Source: Achromobacter pestifer | Lineage (GTDB): Bacteria; Pseudomonadota; Gammaproteobacteria; Burkholderiales; Burkholderiaceae_B | Direction: 5' to 3' | Assembly: GCF_902859625.1 (NCBI RefSeq) | Contig: NZ_CADIJX010000001.1 | Span: 1-64,000 of the forward strand | DNA: 64,000 bases | Part shown: positions 32,912-41,302 of the stretch, piece by piece | How the letters are laid out: each line of letters begins with the position of its first letter | How positions within the stretch are numbered: position 1 is the first letter of the stretch | The notes under the pieces: model-generated | The model's database searches: none | Told to the model about the DNA's origin: nothing | The model's input: only the letters and a program-made list of their open reading frames with translations | Position numbers and translations under genes: made by a program

Positions 32912-32952
32912 TGCGTATGCTCCTGGTGGGTTATGTTCTGCACTGCGATTGC

Positions 32953-33003
32953 AGATTAGCAAACGCGATACTTTCGGGCAATTGCTATTTACTGTTTGCT
33001 AAT
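32953..33003 (-). promoter_or_regulatory. Leftward early promoter (PL-like) with paired operators
   Basis: Minus-strand -35 TTGCCC (32976-32981), 17-bp spacer, -10 TAATCT (32953-32958). The -10 is covered by ATTAGCAAAC (32955-32964), and its perfect inverse GTTTGCTAAT lies at 32994-33003 upstream of -35. Two 10-bp inverted operators bracketing a promoter suggest looping or cooperative repressor binding. Confidence 0.7.
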
Positions 33004-33064
33004 TTGACGGGCGCAAAAAAGCCCGCATAAAGCGGGCTGCGGGGATGGGCCACATGGCACGCTC

Positions 33065-33502
33065 CTACATGGTCAGCTTGACCAATCTCATAGAGAAATC
33101 AGCGTCCACCTCGCCGGTACGCTGGGCGTTCTCGTAGACCAGATTGACGATTTCCGCGTACTTTTCCGGGCTCAGCGAGATCTTCATCTGTTGTTGTATC
33201 TCTGCAACCATCTTGACCGCAGCACCCACAAAGCTCGGGTCCACCCGAACCGTTGCGGCGGGCGCGATGCCTTCTATGGAGCTGTGGGGCTGATCCATCC
33301 AGTATTCGGGTTTACCGGCAAGTTTCTCAATGCGGCGGCTGGTTTTCTCCGTGATCACGCGATGGCCGTTAGCCATTTGCGACAAAAAGGACGGGCCCGC
33401 TTGCCCAAGCTTTTTAGCAAAGCTGGCAGGGCCACCTTGCTCGATCAATACTTGGCGCAAGTTCTCACGGCGTTGCTGGTTGAGCTTTTCGCCTTGCTTC
33501 AT
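33065..33502 (-). CDS. cI-like HTH repressor (short, no peptidase domain)
   Basis: 145 aa from ATG 33502 (GAGGAA upstream; ATG 33508 also in frame). HTH of the Xre/Cro-cI class: LRQVLIEQGGPASFAKKLGQ, then PSFLSQMANGHRVITEKTSR and RRIEKLAGKPEYWMDQP. The C-terminal ~70 residues look like an oligomerisation helix region and contain no S24 Ser-Lys autopeptidase, so induction would not be by RecA-stimulated self-cleavage. It is divergent from the Cro-like gene and most likely maintains lysogeny through the TTAGCAAA sites. Confidence 0.82.
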   Translation of the reverse strand: MKQGEKLNQQRRENLRQVLIEQGGPASFAKKLGQAGPSFLSQMANGHRVITEKTSRRIEKLAGKPEYWMDQPHSSIEGIAPAATVRVDPSFVGAAVKMVAEIQQQMKISLSPEKYAEIVNLVYENAQRTGEVDADFSMRLVKLTM

Positions 33503-33610
33503 GGTCATTTCCTCGGAAAGTGGTTGAGGGGGTTTTCCCTAGGCCGCGAAAGTAACATCTGCCGAAAAGATAAGCAATACGTAATGTTTCATTGCCTATA
33601 AGAATAGCTA

Positions 33611-33632
33611 ATTGCTAAACTCGGTTAGCAAA
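33611..33632. promoter_or_regulatory. Immunity operator at the Cro-side promoter
   Basis: Inverted repeat TTGCTAA-ACTCGG-TTAGCAA at 33612-33631, again containing the TTAGCAAA octamer (33625-33632), 20 bp before the Cro-like ATG at 33652. A plausible rightward promoter (TTGCCT about 33594, TAAACT near 33616) overlaps it. Confidence 0.6.
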
Positions 33633-33651
33633 CAGTAAAGTGAGGCAATGA

Positions 33652-33891
33652 ATGAACCAAGATCCTATGGTGGCGCTGTACACGGCGCGCCTATGTAATG
33701 TCCGCGCTTTGGCTGCCAAAGAGGGCGGCCCGGTCGCTCTGGCCGACAAGCTGGGCTTTGACCAAGCATGGATGTCGCAGCTGATCGGCAAGAACCCCTC
33801 GCGCAACATCACCGAGCGCACCGCGCGCAAGATCGAGACGACCATGGCGCTGCCGATCGGTAGCCTTGATCTTATTCGGGCCAGCGTATGA
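33652..33891 (+). CDS. Cro-like small HTH regulator
   Basis: 79 aa, with a single HTH: VALADKLGFDQAWMSQLIGK then NITERTARKIETTMALPIGS. It is the first rightward gene of the immunity region and divergent from the cI-like gene. The two proteins share the same recognition-helix layout (MSQLIG versus LSQMAN), consistent with competition for common operators. Confidence 0.82.
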   Translation: MNQDPMVALYTARLCNVRALAAKEGGPVALADKLGFDQAWMSQLIGKNPSRNITERTARKIETTMALPIGSLDLIRASV

Positions 33892-33998
33892 CGTGGGCAC
33901 TTGTTGGCGTAGGCGCTTTGGCCGCTATCCTGCTGGGTGCAGTTTGGGGTAGGGCCGCCGCCTTCCGACGCGAACGGAACGAGTGGGGCGAGGAATGA
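33888..33998 (+). CDS. Tiny single-span membrane protein (36 aa)
   Basis: Overlaps the Cro-like stop (ATGA at 33888-33891) and in turn overlaps the primase start (ATGA at 33995-33998). The N-terminal hydrophobic span WALVGVGALAAILLGAVWG precedes a basic tail FRRERNEWGEE. Double coupling argues it is translated. Role unknown. Confidence 0.6.
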   Translation: MTWALVGVGALAAILLGAVWGRAAAFRRERNEWGEE

Positions 33999-36292
33999 CC
34001 GATAACGAAAAACAAGCGCTGGTTGCAGCGCTCGGCCCCATCGTCGACCGCGTGCGGCGTGATGTGTGCTGGAAGAAGACGGACGACGGTCCGCGCCGCG
34101 TGGACGAAGCGCTGACCGATTCGCGCCTGATGCAGCACGTGAACGGCGGCCCGGCATATGGCGCCGCGCCCATCCGGCCGGGCGAGGCTGTCACGCTGCT
34201 GGGGGTGCTGGACTTTGATAGCCACAAGGGCGAGACGCCGTGGTCGGACATGCAGGCAGCGGCCGGCCGCGTGGCGGCGGCGCTGCAGGCGCAGGGCGGC
34301 CAGCCGGTCGCGTTTCGCTCGTCGGGCGGCAACGGCATCCACCTGTACTGCCTTTGGGCCGAGGCCCAGGACGCCTACAGCGTGCGCATGTGGTTGCGCG
34401 CGGCGCTCGCCGCGGCGGGGTTTGCCCCGGGCACGAAGGGCGTGGCCGACGGCCAGGTCGAAGTGTTCCCCAAGCAAGACGCTGTGGGCACCGAAAAGAA
34501 GCGCTTCGGCAACATGTTCATCCTGCCGCTGGCCGGCGCCAGCGTCCCGCTGGATCCGTTCGACTTGGACGACCTGCCGCGCGATTACCTGGTGGGCATG
34601 GACTGGCCCATGTCGGCGCCCGTGCCGGTGCTGGAGAAGCCCGAGCGCGGCTCGGCGCTGGTGGCTGCCGGCGGTGCGGATGACGCGCTGCTGGAATCGC
34701 TGCTGGGCGCGATCCCGAATAGCGGTGCGGCTGAACTGGATTACGACGCCTGGCGCAACGTGGTGTTTGCCATCCACCATGCGACCTATGGGTCGGACGT
34801 GGGCCTGACGCTTGCGCACACCTTTTCGGCGTCGTCGTCCAAGTACGACCCCGATTTCCTGGATAACCGCGTCTGGCCGTACATCGACAGCGCGCGGGCG
34901 GACGCGGTCACGATCGGTACGCTGCACACGATGGCGCGCGCTGCTGGCTGGCAGGAGCCGGCCGAGCTGATCGCGCAAGACTTCGACGTGGTGGAGACGC
35001 CGCGCGCGCCGGACGGCACGCCCGCCAAGCCGCTGCCCAACTTCGAGCGCAACGACCACGGCCGCATCTTGGCCACCATTGGTAACCTGGTGCTTGCCGC
35101 GCGCGATGCGCGTTGCAGCGGCGCAACGGTGCGCTACGACGACTTTCGCGCCGAGATCCTGACCGCGAGCCCGGCCGATCCCGAAGGTTGGCGCCCCTTC
35201 GAGGACGCCGACTACACCCGCATGCAGATCTATATGGAGGCCGGTGGCTTTCAGAAGATCGCCCGCGAGTCGCTGCGCGACGCGGTGTGGCTGGTGGCGG
35301 TCGAGAATCGATTCGACACCGCCATCAAATGGCTGTCCGGCCTTGCCTGGGATGGCGTGGCGCGCATCGGCACGTTCCTGCCGCGCTACTTCGGCACGGC
35401 CGACACGCCGTACACGCGGGCGGTGTCGCGCTACACCTGGACGGCGCTGGCCGGGCGCGTGATGGTGCCCGGCGTGCAGGCCGACATGGTGCCGGTCCTG
35501 ATCGGCACCCAGGGTCTACGCAAGTCGTCGGGCGTTGCGGCGATGGCGCCGGCCGATGAGTTTTTCACTGAAATGGATCTTGCCAGCCGCGATGCGGAGG
35601 CCAGCCGGCGCATGCGCGGGCGCCTGGTGATCGAGCTTGCCGAGCTCAAGGGGCTGTTCTCCAAGGACGATGAGGCCATCAAGGCGTTCATCACGCGGCG
35701 CGAGGAAGAGTGGCGTGTGCTTTACAAGGAGTTCAACACCACTTTCAAGCGGCGCCACCTCTTCATGGGCACGGCCAATCGCAAGGAATTTCTGTCCGAC
35801 GACACGGGGCACCGGCGCTGGCTTCCGGCCGAGGTGCTGCGCCAGGTGGACGTGGCGGCCATCGAGCGCGACAGGCTGCAGCTCTGGGCCGAGGCGCGCG
35901 AAGCATTCGGCCGGGGCGGTGTGGATTGGAAGGAGGCCGAAGACCTCGCCAAGGATGTCCACGCTCAGCACGAGATCCATGAGCCGTGGACGCCGGTTGT
36001 TGAGAACTGGCTCACGTCGGGCGATTTTGAGCCGCTGGGCGGGGCCGAAGAGGTGCGCCGGTTGGTGGCCACGTCGCATGAAGTGCTGGTCGGGGCGCTC
36101 GGATTTGAGCCGCGCCATATCAAGGTGGGGGACGAGCGTCGCGTGGCAGGAGTCATGAAAAGGCTGGGTTACTTGCAATCCAGGCCGTATGTGGACGGAA
36201 AACAGGTGAGGGCGTGGGTTTTTACGGATTCGCAAGAAATTGCGAGTACGCAAGAAGCTGCGAATTCGTCTGATTTTGCGGATTTGATGTGA
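33995..36292 (+). CDS. Primase-helicase: AEP-like primase, PriCT-2 linker and VirE/VapE-type helicase
   Basis: 765 aa from ATG 33995. The N-terminal archaeo-eukaryotic primase-like domain has DFD at residues 73-75, SSGGNGIHLY with His116, and the later VEVFPKQ strand. A PriCT-2-like helical domain covers about 230-330 (LDYDAWRNVVFAIHHATYG). The C-terminal VirE/VapE-type ATPase has a P-loop GTQGLRKSS (504-512), acidic MDLASRDAEASRRMRG, then ELAELKGLFSKDD and the sensor ANRKEFLSDDTGHRRWLP. Combining priming and unwinding, it is the likely initiator of phage replication. The iteron-like array lies directly downstream. Confidence 0.9.
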   Translation: MTDNEKQALVAALGPIVDRVRRDVCWKKTDDGPRRVDEALTDSRLMQHVNGGPAYGAAPIRPGEAVTLLGVLDFDSHKGETPWSDMQAAAGRVAAALQAQGGQPVAFRSSGGNGIHLYCLWAEAQDAYSVRMWLRAALAAAGFAPGTKGVADGQVEVFPKQDAVGTEKKRFGNMFILPLAGASVPLDPFDLDDLPRDYLVGMDWPMSAPVPVLEKPERGSALVAAGGADDALLESLLGAIPNSGAAELDYDAWRNVVFAIHHATYGSDVGLTLAHTFSASSSKYDPDFLDNRVWPYIDSARADAVTIGTLHTMARAAGWQEPAELIAQDFDVVETPRAPDGTPAKPLPNFERNDHGRILATIGNLVLAARDARCSGATVRYDDFRAEILTASPADPEGWRPFEDADYTRMQIYMEAGGFQKIARESLRDAVWLVAVENRFDTAIKWLSGLAWDGVARIGTFLPRYFGTADTPYTRAVSRYTWTALAGRVMVPGVQADMVPVLIGTQGLRKSSGVAAMAPADEFFTEMDLASRDAEASRRMRGRLVIELAELKGLFSKDDEAIKAFITRREEEWRVLYKEFNTTFKRRHLFMGTANRKEFLSDDTGHRRWLPAEVLRQVDVAAIERDRLQLWAEAREAFGRGGVDWKEAEDLAKDVHAQHEIHEPWTPVVENWLTSGDFEPLGGAEEVRRLVATSHEVLVGALGFEPRHIKVGDERRVAGVMKRLGYLQSRPYVDGKQVRAWVFTDSQEIASTQEAANSSDFADLM

Positions 36293-36318
36293 TGCCGCGC
36301 CAATTTCAACACAGGAGC

Positions 36319-36507
36319 AAGACGGATAAGCCGGATCAAGACGGATCGAATTTTTTCTATCTGTCTTGCTGGAGAGCCTTTGTTTATGCGGTTCTAGGGG
36401 GTGGTAAGACAGATAAGACAGATAAATTCTCTTTATTTCATGTGCGATTAATTAGGGGGCCAGGGGAGTTTCCCAAAACGAGGGGTCTTATCTGTCTTAT
36501 CCGTCTT
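36319..36507. repeat. Array of 9-bp AAGAC(A/G)GAT iteron-like repeats, possible replication origin
   Basis: Forward units AAGACGGAT (36319), AAGCCGGAT (36328) and AAGACGGAT (36338); a reverse unit ATCTGTCTT (36359-36367); two tandem forward units at 36406-36423; two tandem reverse units at 36490-36507. The last two pairs form an 18-bp near-perfect inverted repeat about 66 bp apart. The 283-bp gap 36293-36575 has an open frame but the repeats dominate it, and AT content rises around 36345-36360 and 36420-36450. A replication-origin or regulatory role is inferred from position after the primase gene. Confidence 0.6.
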
Positions 36508-36575
36508 GTGGTGAACGCGCAGATTTTTGCAAGTTCGGGCTGGCGCGAGTGGCCGCCGAGTCAAGGGGGTGGAAC

Positions 36576-36809
36576 ATGTCCCGAATAACGGTAGGTGTGA
36601 ACGAGAAGGGCGTGCGGGTGGGTGAAGACCACCAGCGCGCCACGCTCACGGATCACGATGTGGAGCTGATGCGGCAGCTTCGCGAGGAAGGGCTGGGCTA
36701 CAAGCGGTTGGCCAAGATGTTCGACACCAGCGTGCGCAACGTGCGCGACATCGTGAACTACAAGCGGCGCGTCACAACGCCGACGGCCTGGAAGACGATC
36801 ACGGGGTAG
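36576..36809 (+). CDS. Small HTH phage protein (77 aa)
   Basis: ATG 36576 follows AAGGGGGTGG. It contains a sigma/Hin-type helix-turn-helix: LTDHDVELMRQLREEGLGYK then RLAKMFDTSVRNVRDIVNYK. It sits just before the packaging genes, and could be a late-gene regulator or DNA-binding packaging accessory. Confidence 0.75.
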   Translation: MSRITVGVNEKGVRVGEDHQRATLTDHDVELMRQLREEGLGYKRLAKMFDTSVRNVRDIVNYKRRVTTPTAWKTITG

Positions 36810-36819
36810 GGTGCGCATA
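36809..36819 (+). promoter_or_regulatory. Late-block motif (GGGTGCGCATA) before terminase
   Basis: Half-conserved copy of the recurring CGGGTGCGCATACCCG motif, 31 bp before the small terminase ATG. Confidence 0.4.
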
Positions 36820-36849
36820 GCTGCGGCGGTGGAATCTACCGTTGGCGGC

Positions 36850-37368
36850 ATGACCACGACAGGCCGCCCCTCCGTTTACACGCAAAAAATTGCAGATGAG
36901 ATTTGCGAACGACTCGCCACTGGCGAATCGCTGAATTCCATCTGCAAGAGCGATCACATGCCCGCCGAATCCACGGTTCGATGGTGGGTGATTGAGGACC
37001 GCAACGGTCTTTCCGCGAGATACACGCAGGCGAGGGACATCGGCCTGGATGTGATGGCGGACCAGTGCATCCAGATCGCCGACGATGGGCAGAATGATTC
37101 ATACACCGACGACGAGGGGCGAAAGCGCACCGACTTCGACGTGATCGCGCGTTCCAAACTGCGATTCGATGCCCGGCGTTGGTACCTGTCAAAGCTCGCA
37201 CCCAAGCGGTACGGCGAGCGCATTGCGCAGGAGATTACGAACCCGGACGGCTCGCTCAAAGCTATGAGCGATTCGCAAGTCGCGGGCCGCCTGGCCGCTC
37301 TCATCGCGGTGGCGCAGGCCCGCCAGGCGCAGGAAGCGAGCGACGAGCCGGGCGCCGATCTGGTGTAG
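36850..37368 (+). CDS. terS: Terminase small subunit
   Basis: 172 aa from ATG 36850. The N-terminal HTH has GRPSVYTQKIADEICERLAT and SLNSICKSDHMPAESTVRWW. It continues with a long helical section (YTQARDIGLDVMADQCIQIA) and KLRFDARRWYLSKLAPKRYG, a pattern typical of small terminases of this phage group. It recognises the packaging site and recruits the large subunit encoded next. Confidence 0.88.
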   Translation: MTTTGRPSVYTQKIADEICERLATGESLNSICKSDHMPAESTVRWWVIEDRNGLSARYTQARDIGLDVMADQCIQIADDGQNDSYTDDEGRKRTDFDVIARSKLRFDARRWYLSKLAPKRYGERIAQEITNPDGSLKAMSDSQVAGRLAALIAVAQARQAQEASDEPGADLV

Positions 37369-37377
37369 GGCGCCGGC

Positions 37378-38898
37378 ATGAACGCGTCCGAGATTCTGAA
37401 GCTGCTGCGCTACCTGACGCCAGCCGAGCGCGCCGAGGTCGAGGCCATACTCGCGCAGGACACGACCGTGTGGCGGCCGCTGCCTGGGCCGCAAATGATG
37501 GCCTACGACAGCACGGCCACCATCATCGGTTACGGCGGCGCGGCGGGCGGCGGCAAGACAGACCTTGCATGCGGCAAATCGCTGACGCGCCACCAGAAGA
37601 TCCTGGTGCTGCGGCGCGAGGCCACGCAGCTGACCGGCATTGTGGATCGCTTCACGGAGCTACTGGGCAGCCGCGACGGCTACAACGGCGCCGAGCGCAT
37701 ATGGCGCCTGCCAGGCCGCCAGATCGAATTCGGCTCGACGCCGAATCCCGACGACTGGAACAAGTATCAAGGCCGCCCGCACGACCTGCTGGTGTTCGAC
37801 GAGGCCGCGAACTTCCTGGAAGGGCAGGTGCGCGCGCTGCTGGGCTGGCTGCGATCGGTAGACCCGACGCAGCGCTGCCAGGCCCTGCTCACATTCAACC
37901 CGCCCACCAGCGCCGAGGGGCGATGGATCGTCGATTTCTTCACGCCCTGGCTCGACCCCAAGCACCCGAACCCCGCCCAGCCGGGCGAGCTGCGCTGGTT
38001 CGCCACCGTGGACGGCAAGGACGTCGAATGCGCGGACGGCACGCCATTCGAGCACGGCGGCGACCTGATCACGCCCCTGTCGCGCACCTTCATTCCGTCG
38101 CGTGTGAGCGACAACCCGTACCTGATGGGGACCGGATACATGGCAACCCTTCAATCCCTGCCCGAGCCGCTGCGCTCGCAGATGCTCTATGGCGACTTCC
38201 AGGCCGGCATGGAAGACGATGCAATGCAGGTCATACCGACGGCCTGGGTTGAGGCTGCGCAGGCGCGCTGGGCACCGCGGCACAACAAGCCGCGCATGGA
38301 CAGCGTGGGCGTGGACGTGGCGCGCGGCGGACGCGACAACACGATCATCGCGCGCCGGCACGGCTGGTGGTTCGACGAGGCCCTGGCCTACGCGGGCAAG
38401 TCCACGCCGGACGGCCCGACCGTGGCGGGCGTCACCATCGCCGCCGTGCGCGACAAGGCGCCTATCCACATCGACGTGGTGGGCGTGGGCGCGAGCCCTT
38501 ACGACTTCCTTGTGCACGCTGGCCAGCACGTGCTGGGCATCAACGGCGCCGAGGGCGCGCCAGGTACGGACAAGTCCGGCCGCCTGACCTTCGCCAATGT
38601 CCGCAGCCACGACTGGTGGCGGATGCGCGAGGCGCTGGACCCGACCGCCGACAACGGCATCGCGCTGCCGCCCGACCGCCAGCTGCTGGTCGACCTGTGC
38701 GCGCCGGTCTGGCGCCTGCAGGGCCGCACGATCTACGTGGAAAGCCGCGAAGACATCATCAAACGCATTGGCCGGTCCCCCGACTGGGCCAGCGCATACA
38801 TCCTCGCGCTGCACGACACCGCTCGAATCGAAGATATACCGGGTGCGCATACCCGCAAACGTGGCTCCTACGATCCGTACGCAAACCTGAATCGATAG
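37378..38898 (+). CDS. terL: Terminase large subunit
   Basis: 506 aa. The ATPase has Walker A GGAAGGGKT (Lys60) and Walker B LLVFDEAAN. The C-terminal RNase-H-like nuclease shows VGVDVARGGRDNTIIARR, IDVVGVGASPYDFL and the late acidic DWASAYILALHD. It cuts and translocates DNA into the prohead through the portal. Complete, starting 9 bp after terS. Confidence 0.95.
   Translation: MNASEILKLLRYLTPAERAEVEAILAQDTTVWRPLPGPQMMAYDSTATIIGYGGAAGGGKTDLACGKSLTRHQKILVLRREATQLTGIVDRFTELLGSRDGYNGAERIWRLPGRQIEFGSTPNPDDWNKYQGRPHDLLVFDEAANFLEGQVRALLGWLRSVDPTQRCQALLTFNPPTSAEGRWIVDFFTPWLDPKHPNPAQPGELRWFATVDGKDVECADGTPFEHGGDLITPLSRTFIPSRVSDNPYLMGTGYMATLQSLPEPLRSQMLYGDFQAGMEDDAMQVIPTAWVEAAQARWAPRHNKPRMDSVGVDVARGGRDNTIIARRHGWWFDEALAYAGKSTPDGPTVAGVTIAAVRDKAPIHIDVVGVGASPYDFLVHAGQHVLGINGAEGAPGTDKSGRLTFANVRSHDWWRMREALDPTADNGIALPPDRQLLVDLCAPVWRLQGRTIYVESREDIIKRIGRSPDWASAYILALHDTARIEDIPGAHTRKRGSYDPYANLNR
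38840..38855 (+). promoter_or_regulatory. Late-block motif CGGGTGCGCATACCCG within the terL 3' end
   Basis: Exact 16-bp copy identical to the one before the tailspike gene (56392-56407). It lies 57 bp upstream of the next start (38912). Confidence 0.5.
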
Positions 38899-38911
38899 GA
38901 CCAAGGCCCTC

Positions 38912-39202
38912 ATGTGCGAACCCGCGACCATTGCGTACAGCGTCGCTGCCATTGCAGGCGGCGCAATTGCCGCATCTGCAATGGCGCCCAGCACGCCGAG
39001 CGTGGCGCCGACCGCACCCGTGCAAGCGCCCACCAAGCAGAGCGAAAAGACGGCGGACGTGGATCAGCTCAAGCGCAGCAACAGCGGAAACCTCATCGAT
39101 ACGGGACCTGGCGCATCGTCGGGCAGCACGCTGCTTACCGGCCCTGGCGGCATCGACTCCAGCGGGTTGTCGTTGAACAAGAACACCCTTCTGGGAGGCT
39201 GA
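38912..39202 (+). CDS. Small phage protein with TLLTG...NTLLGG C-terminus (96 aa)
   Basis: N-terminal Ala/Ser-rich hydrophobic stretch (IAYSVAAIAGGAIAASAMA), a Pro/Thr linker, and a C-terminal GSTLLTGPGGIDSSGLSLNK then NTLLGG. The same C-terminal pattern ends the next gene. Located between terminase and portal. No known domain; possibly a minor head or connector protein. Confidence 0.7.
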   Translation: MCEPATIAYSVAAIAGGAIAASAMAPSTPSVAPTAPVQAPTKQSEKTADVDQLKRSNSGNLIDTGPGASSGSTLLTGPGGIDSSGLSLNKNTLLGG

Positions 39203-39204
39203 CC

Positions 39205-39615
39205 ATGTGCATGGCAGCGAGCGCGCCGAACCCCAACCCCGGCTACTGGCAAACCGCAGTCCCCGGCATGACCGCTGAGGAAAGCAACCTGCTGCCGAAT
39301 TGGACATCTCCCGCAGCGGCGGTAGATGGCGTCGTGGACTTGGCGCTGCTCAAGCAGCAGCGAGACGCCGCGATGGAGAAATGGAAGACCGACAACCCTG
39401 AGCGGTATCAGCAAGGGCTGCGTGCTCAGGAGCGTGCGGCCTCTGGGCAGCAGACGCGCACACAGGCCGCCACCAATGCGCGGCAAGGCGCCGGCGGCTC
39501 AGGCGGCGGTAGCGGGGCCTCGTCGGCCAATACGCTGCTGACAGGGGCGGGCGCCTCGCAGGGCGTGGACCCTGGCGCCTTGGATCTGTCGAAGAACACG
39601 CTGCTGGGCCTGTGA
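39205..39615 (+). CDS. Small phage protein sharing the NTLLG C-terminal motif (136 aa)
   Basis: ATG 39205 preceded by GGGAGGCTGACC. Soluble, with ESNLLPNWTSPAAAVDGVVD and a Gln/Arg helix. The Gly/Ser-rich linker leads to ANTLLTGAGASQGVDPGALD and SKNTLLGL, paralogous in its tail to the preceding protein. Probably co-assembled with portal. Confidence 0.7.
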   Translation: MCMAASAPNPNPGYWQTAVPGMTAEESNLLPNWTSPAAAVDGVVDLALLKQQRDAAMEKWKTDNPERYQQGLRAQERAASGQQTRTQAATNARQGAGGSGGGSGASSANTLLTGAGASQGVDPGALDLSKNTLLGL

Positions 39616-39617
39616 CC

Positions 39618-41294
39618 ATGGCCGCACCGATCGTCAAGCGCGACAAATACCTTTCCCGCTACTCGGCTTTGCAGAGTGAGCGCTCCAGCTGGAATTCCTT
39701 CTGGCAGGAACTCACGGAGTTCATCCTGCCGTATAGCGGGCGGTTCTTCACGTCCGACCGCAACCGCGGCACCAAGCGCTTCAACAACATTTACGACCCA
39801 ACCGGCACGCTGTCGGCAAACACGCTGTCTGCGGGCCTGATGGCCGGCATGACCAGCCCGGCCCGGCCGTGGTTCCGCCTCGCTACCCCCGACCCTGCGC
39901 TGATGCAGTACCACTCCGTGAAGGTGTGGCTGTCGGACGTGACGAAGCTTATGCTGGACGTGTTCGCGCGCTCCAACACCTACAACAGCCTGCAGAGCAT
40001 GTACCAGGATCTGGGCGTGTTCGGCACGGCCGTGAGCTTCGTGCACCCGGATTTCAACGATGTGCTGCACCATTCCCCTCTGCCGGTGGGCGAGTTCTAT
40101 CTCGCGACCAACGACAGGGGCAACGTGGACACGCTGTACCGCGAGTTCGACATGACTGTCGGGCAGCTCGTGAAGAAATTCGGTATCGACAAGGTCAGCA
40201 CCGCCGTGAAGTCGATGTATGACAACGGCACACTCGACTCTTGGGTGACGGTGGTGCAGTGCGTCGAGCCGAACGTTGACCGCGACCCGCGCATGCGCGA
40301 CGCACGCAACATGCAGTTCACGTCGGTTTACTTCGAATACGGCCAGTCGCCTGAAAAGTACTTGCGCCGCTCCGGGTTCGAAGAGTTCCCGGCGCTGGCG
40401 CCGCGCTGGCAGGTCTGGGGCGGTGACGTCTATGGCGTCGGGCCCGGCGGCCTGGCCCTTGGGTCCGTGAAAGGTCTTCAACACCGCCAGCTTCGCCTGG
40501 CCGAGGGCTTGGACTACACCACCAAACCCCCCGTGCAGGCGCCGACCTCGCTCAAGAATCACGACATCGACATGCTGCCCGGCGGCGTGACGTTCGTCGA
40601 TGGCGCCAACCCGAATGCCGCGATTCGCCCGGCCTGGCAGGTGCAGCTTGATCTCGGCGGCATGCAGGCCAACATCCAGGACACGCGCGAAATCCTGCGT
40701 TCGACGTTCTACGCCGACCTGTTCTTGATGCTCGCGAACGTCGACGTGCGTATGACGGCGACCGAAGTGGCTGAACGGCACGAGGAAAAGCTGCTCATGC
40801 TAGGCCCGGTGCTGCAACGGCTGCACAACGAAATGCTCGACCCCATGGTCGAGATGGCATTTCACCGCCTGGCAGCTGCCGGCGCACTGCCGCCGCCGCC
40901 GCCCGAGCTGGAAGGCGTCGATCTGAATATCGAGTTTGTCTCGATGCTGGCGCAGGCGCAGCGCGCGATCGGCGTCAACAGCACGGATCGCTACGTTATG
41001 ACCTTGGGCCAGGTCGCAACTATCAAGCCCGAAGTGCTGGACCGACTGGACGCCGACGCCTTGGCCGACAGCTACGCCGATCAGCTCGGGGTCGATCCTC
41101 GTCTGGTCGTGCCGCTGGACCAGGCCGTGCTCGTGCGCCAGCAGCGCGCCCAGCAGCAGGCCGTTATGCAGGCCGCCGCCACGGCGGAACAAGCCGCTAC
41201 CGCCGCGCAGCGCCTCGGAGCAGTCCAAACCGGCGAGCGTAACGCCGCGTCCGACCTCATCAACCAGTTTCAGGGATACAGCATCCCGCAATAG
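39618..41294 (+). CDS. Portal / head-tail connector protein (T7 type)
   Basis: 558 aa from ATG 39618. N-terminal RYSALQSERSSWNSFWQELT and FILPYSGRFFTSDRN, then ANTLSAGLMAGMTSPARPWF, are characteristic of the podoviral head-to-tail connecting family. The C-terminal half has RMTATEVAERHEEKLLMLGP and a Gln/Ala-rich coiled tail. Forms the dodecameric channel at the capsid vertex. Confidence 0.93.
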   Translation: MAAPIVKRDKYLSRYSALQSERSSWNSFWQELTEFILPYSGRFFTSDRNRGTKRFNNIYDPTGTLSANTLSAGLMAGMTSPARPWFRLATPDPALMQYHSVKVWLSDVTKLMLDVFARSNTYNSLQSMYQDLGVFGTAVSFVHPDFNDVLHHSPLPVGEFYLATNDRGNVDTLYREFDMTVGQLVKKFGIDKVSTAVKSMYDNGTLDSWVTVVQCVEPNVDRDPRMRDARNMQFTSVYFEYGQSPEKYLRRSGFEEFPALAPRWQVWGGDVYGVGPGGLALGSVKGLQHRQLRLAEGLDYTTKPPVQAPTSLKNHDIDMLPGGVTFVDGANPNAAIRPAWQVQLDLGGMQANIQDTREILRSTFYADLFLMLANVDVRMTATEVAERHEEKLLMLGPVLQRLHNEMLDPMVEMAFHRLAAAGALPPPPPELEGVDLNIEFVSMLAQAQRAIGVNSTDRYVMTLGQVATIKPEVLDRLDADALADSYADQLGVDPRLVVPLDQAVLVRQQRAQQQAVMQAAATAEQAATAAQRLGAVQTGERNAASDLINQFQGYSIPQ

Positions 41295-41302
41295 GTGCCG
41301 CC

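Noticed and set aside
36289..36588. A 99-aa frame spanning the iteron-like repeats
   Set aside because: It is an open frame, but the repeated DNA words in both orientations explain the sequence better than protein coding, and it has no good ribosome site.
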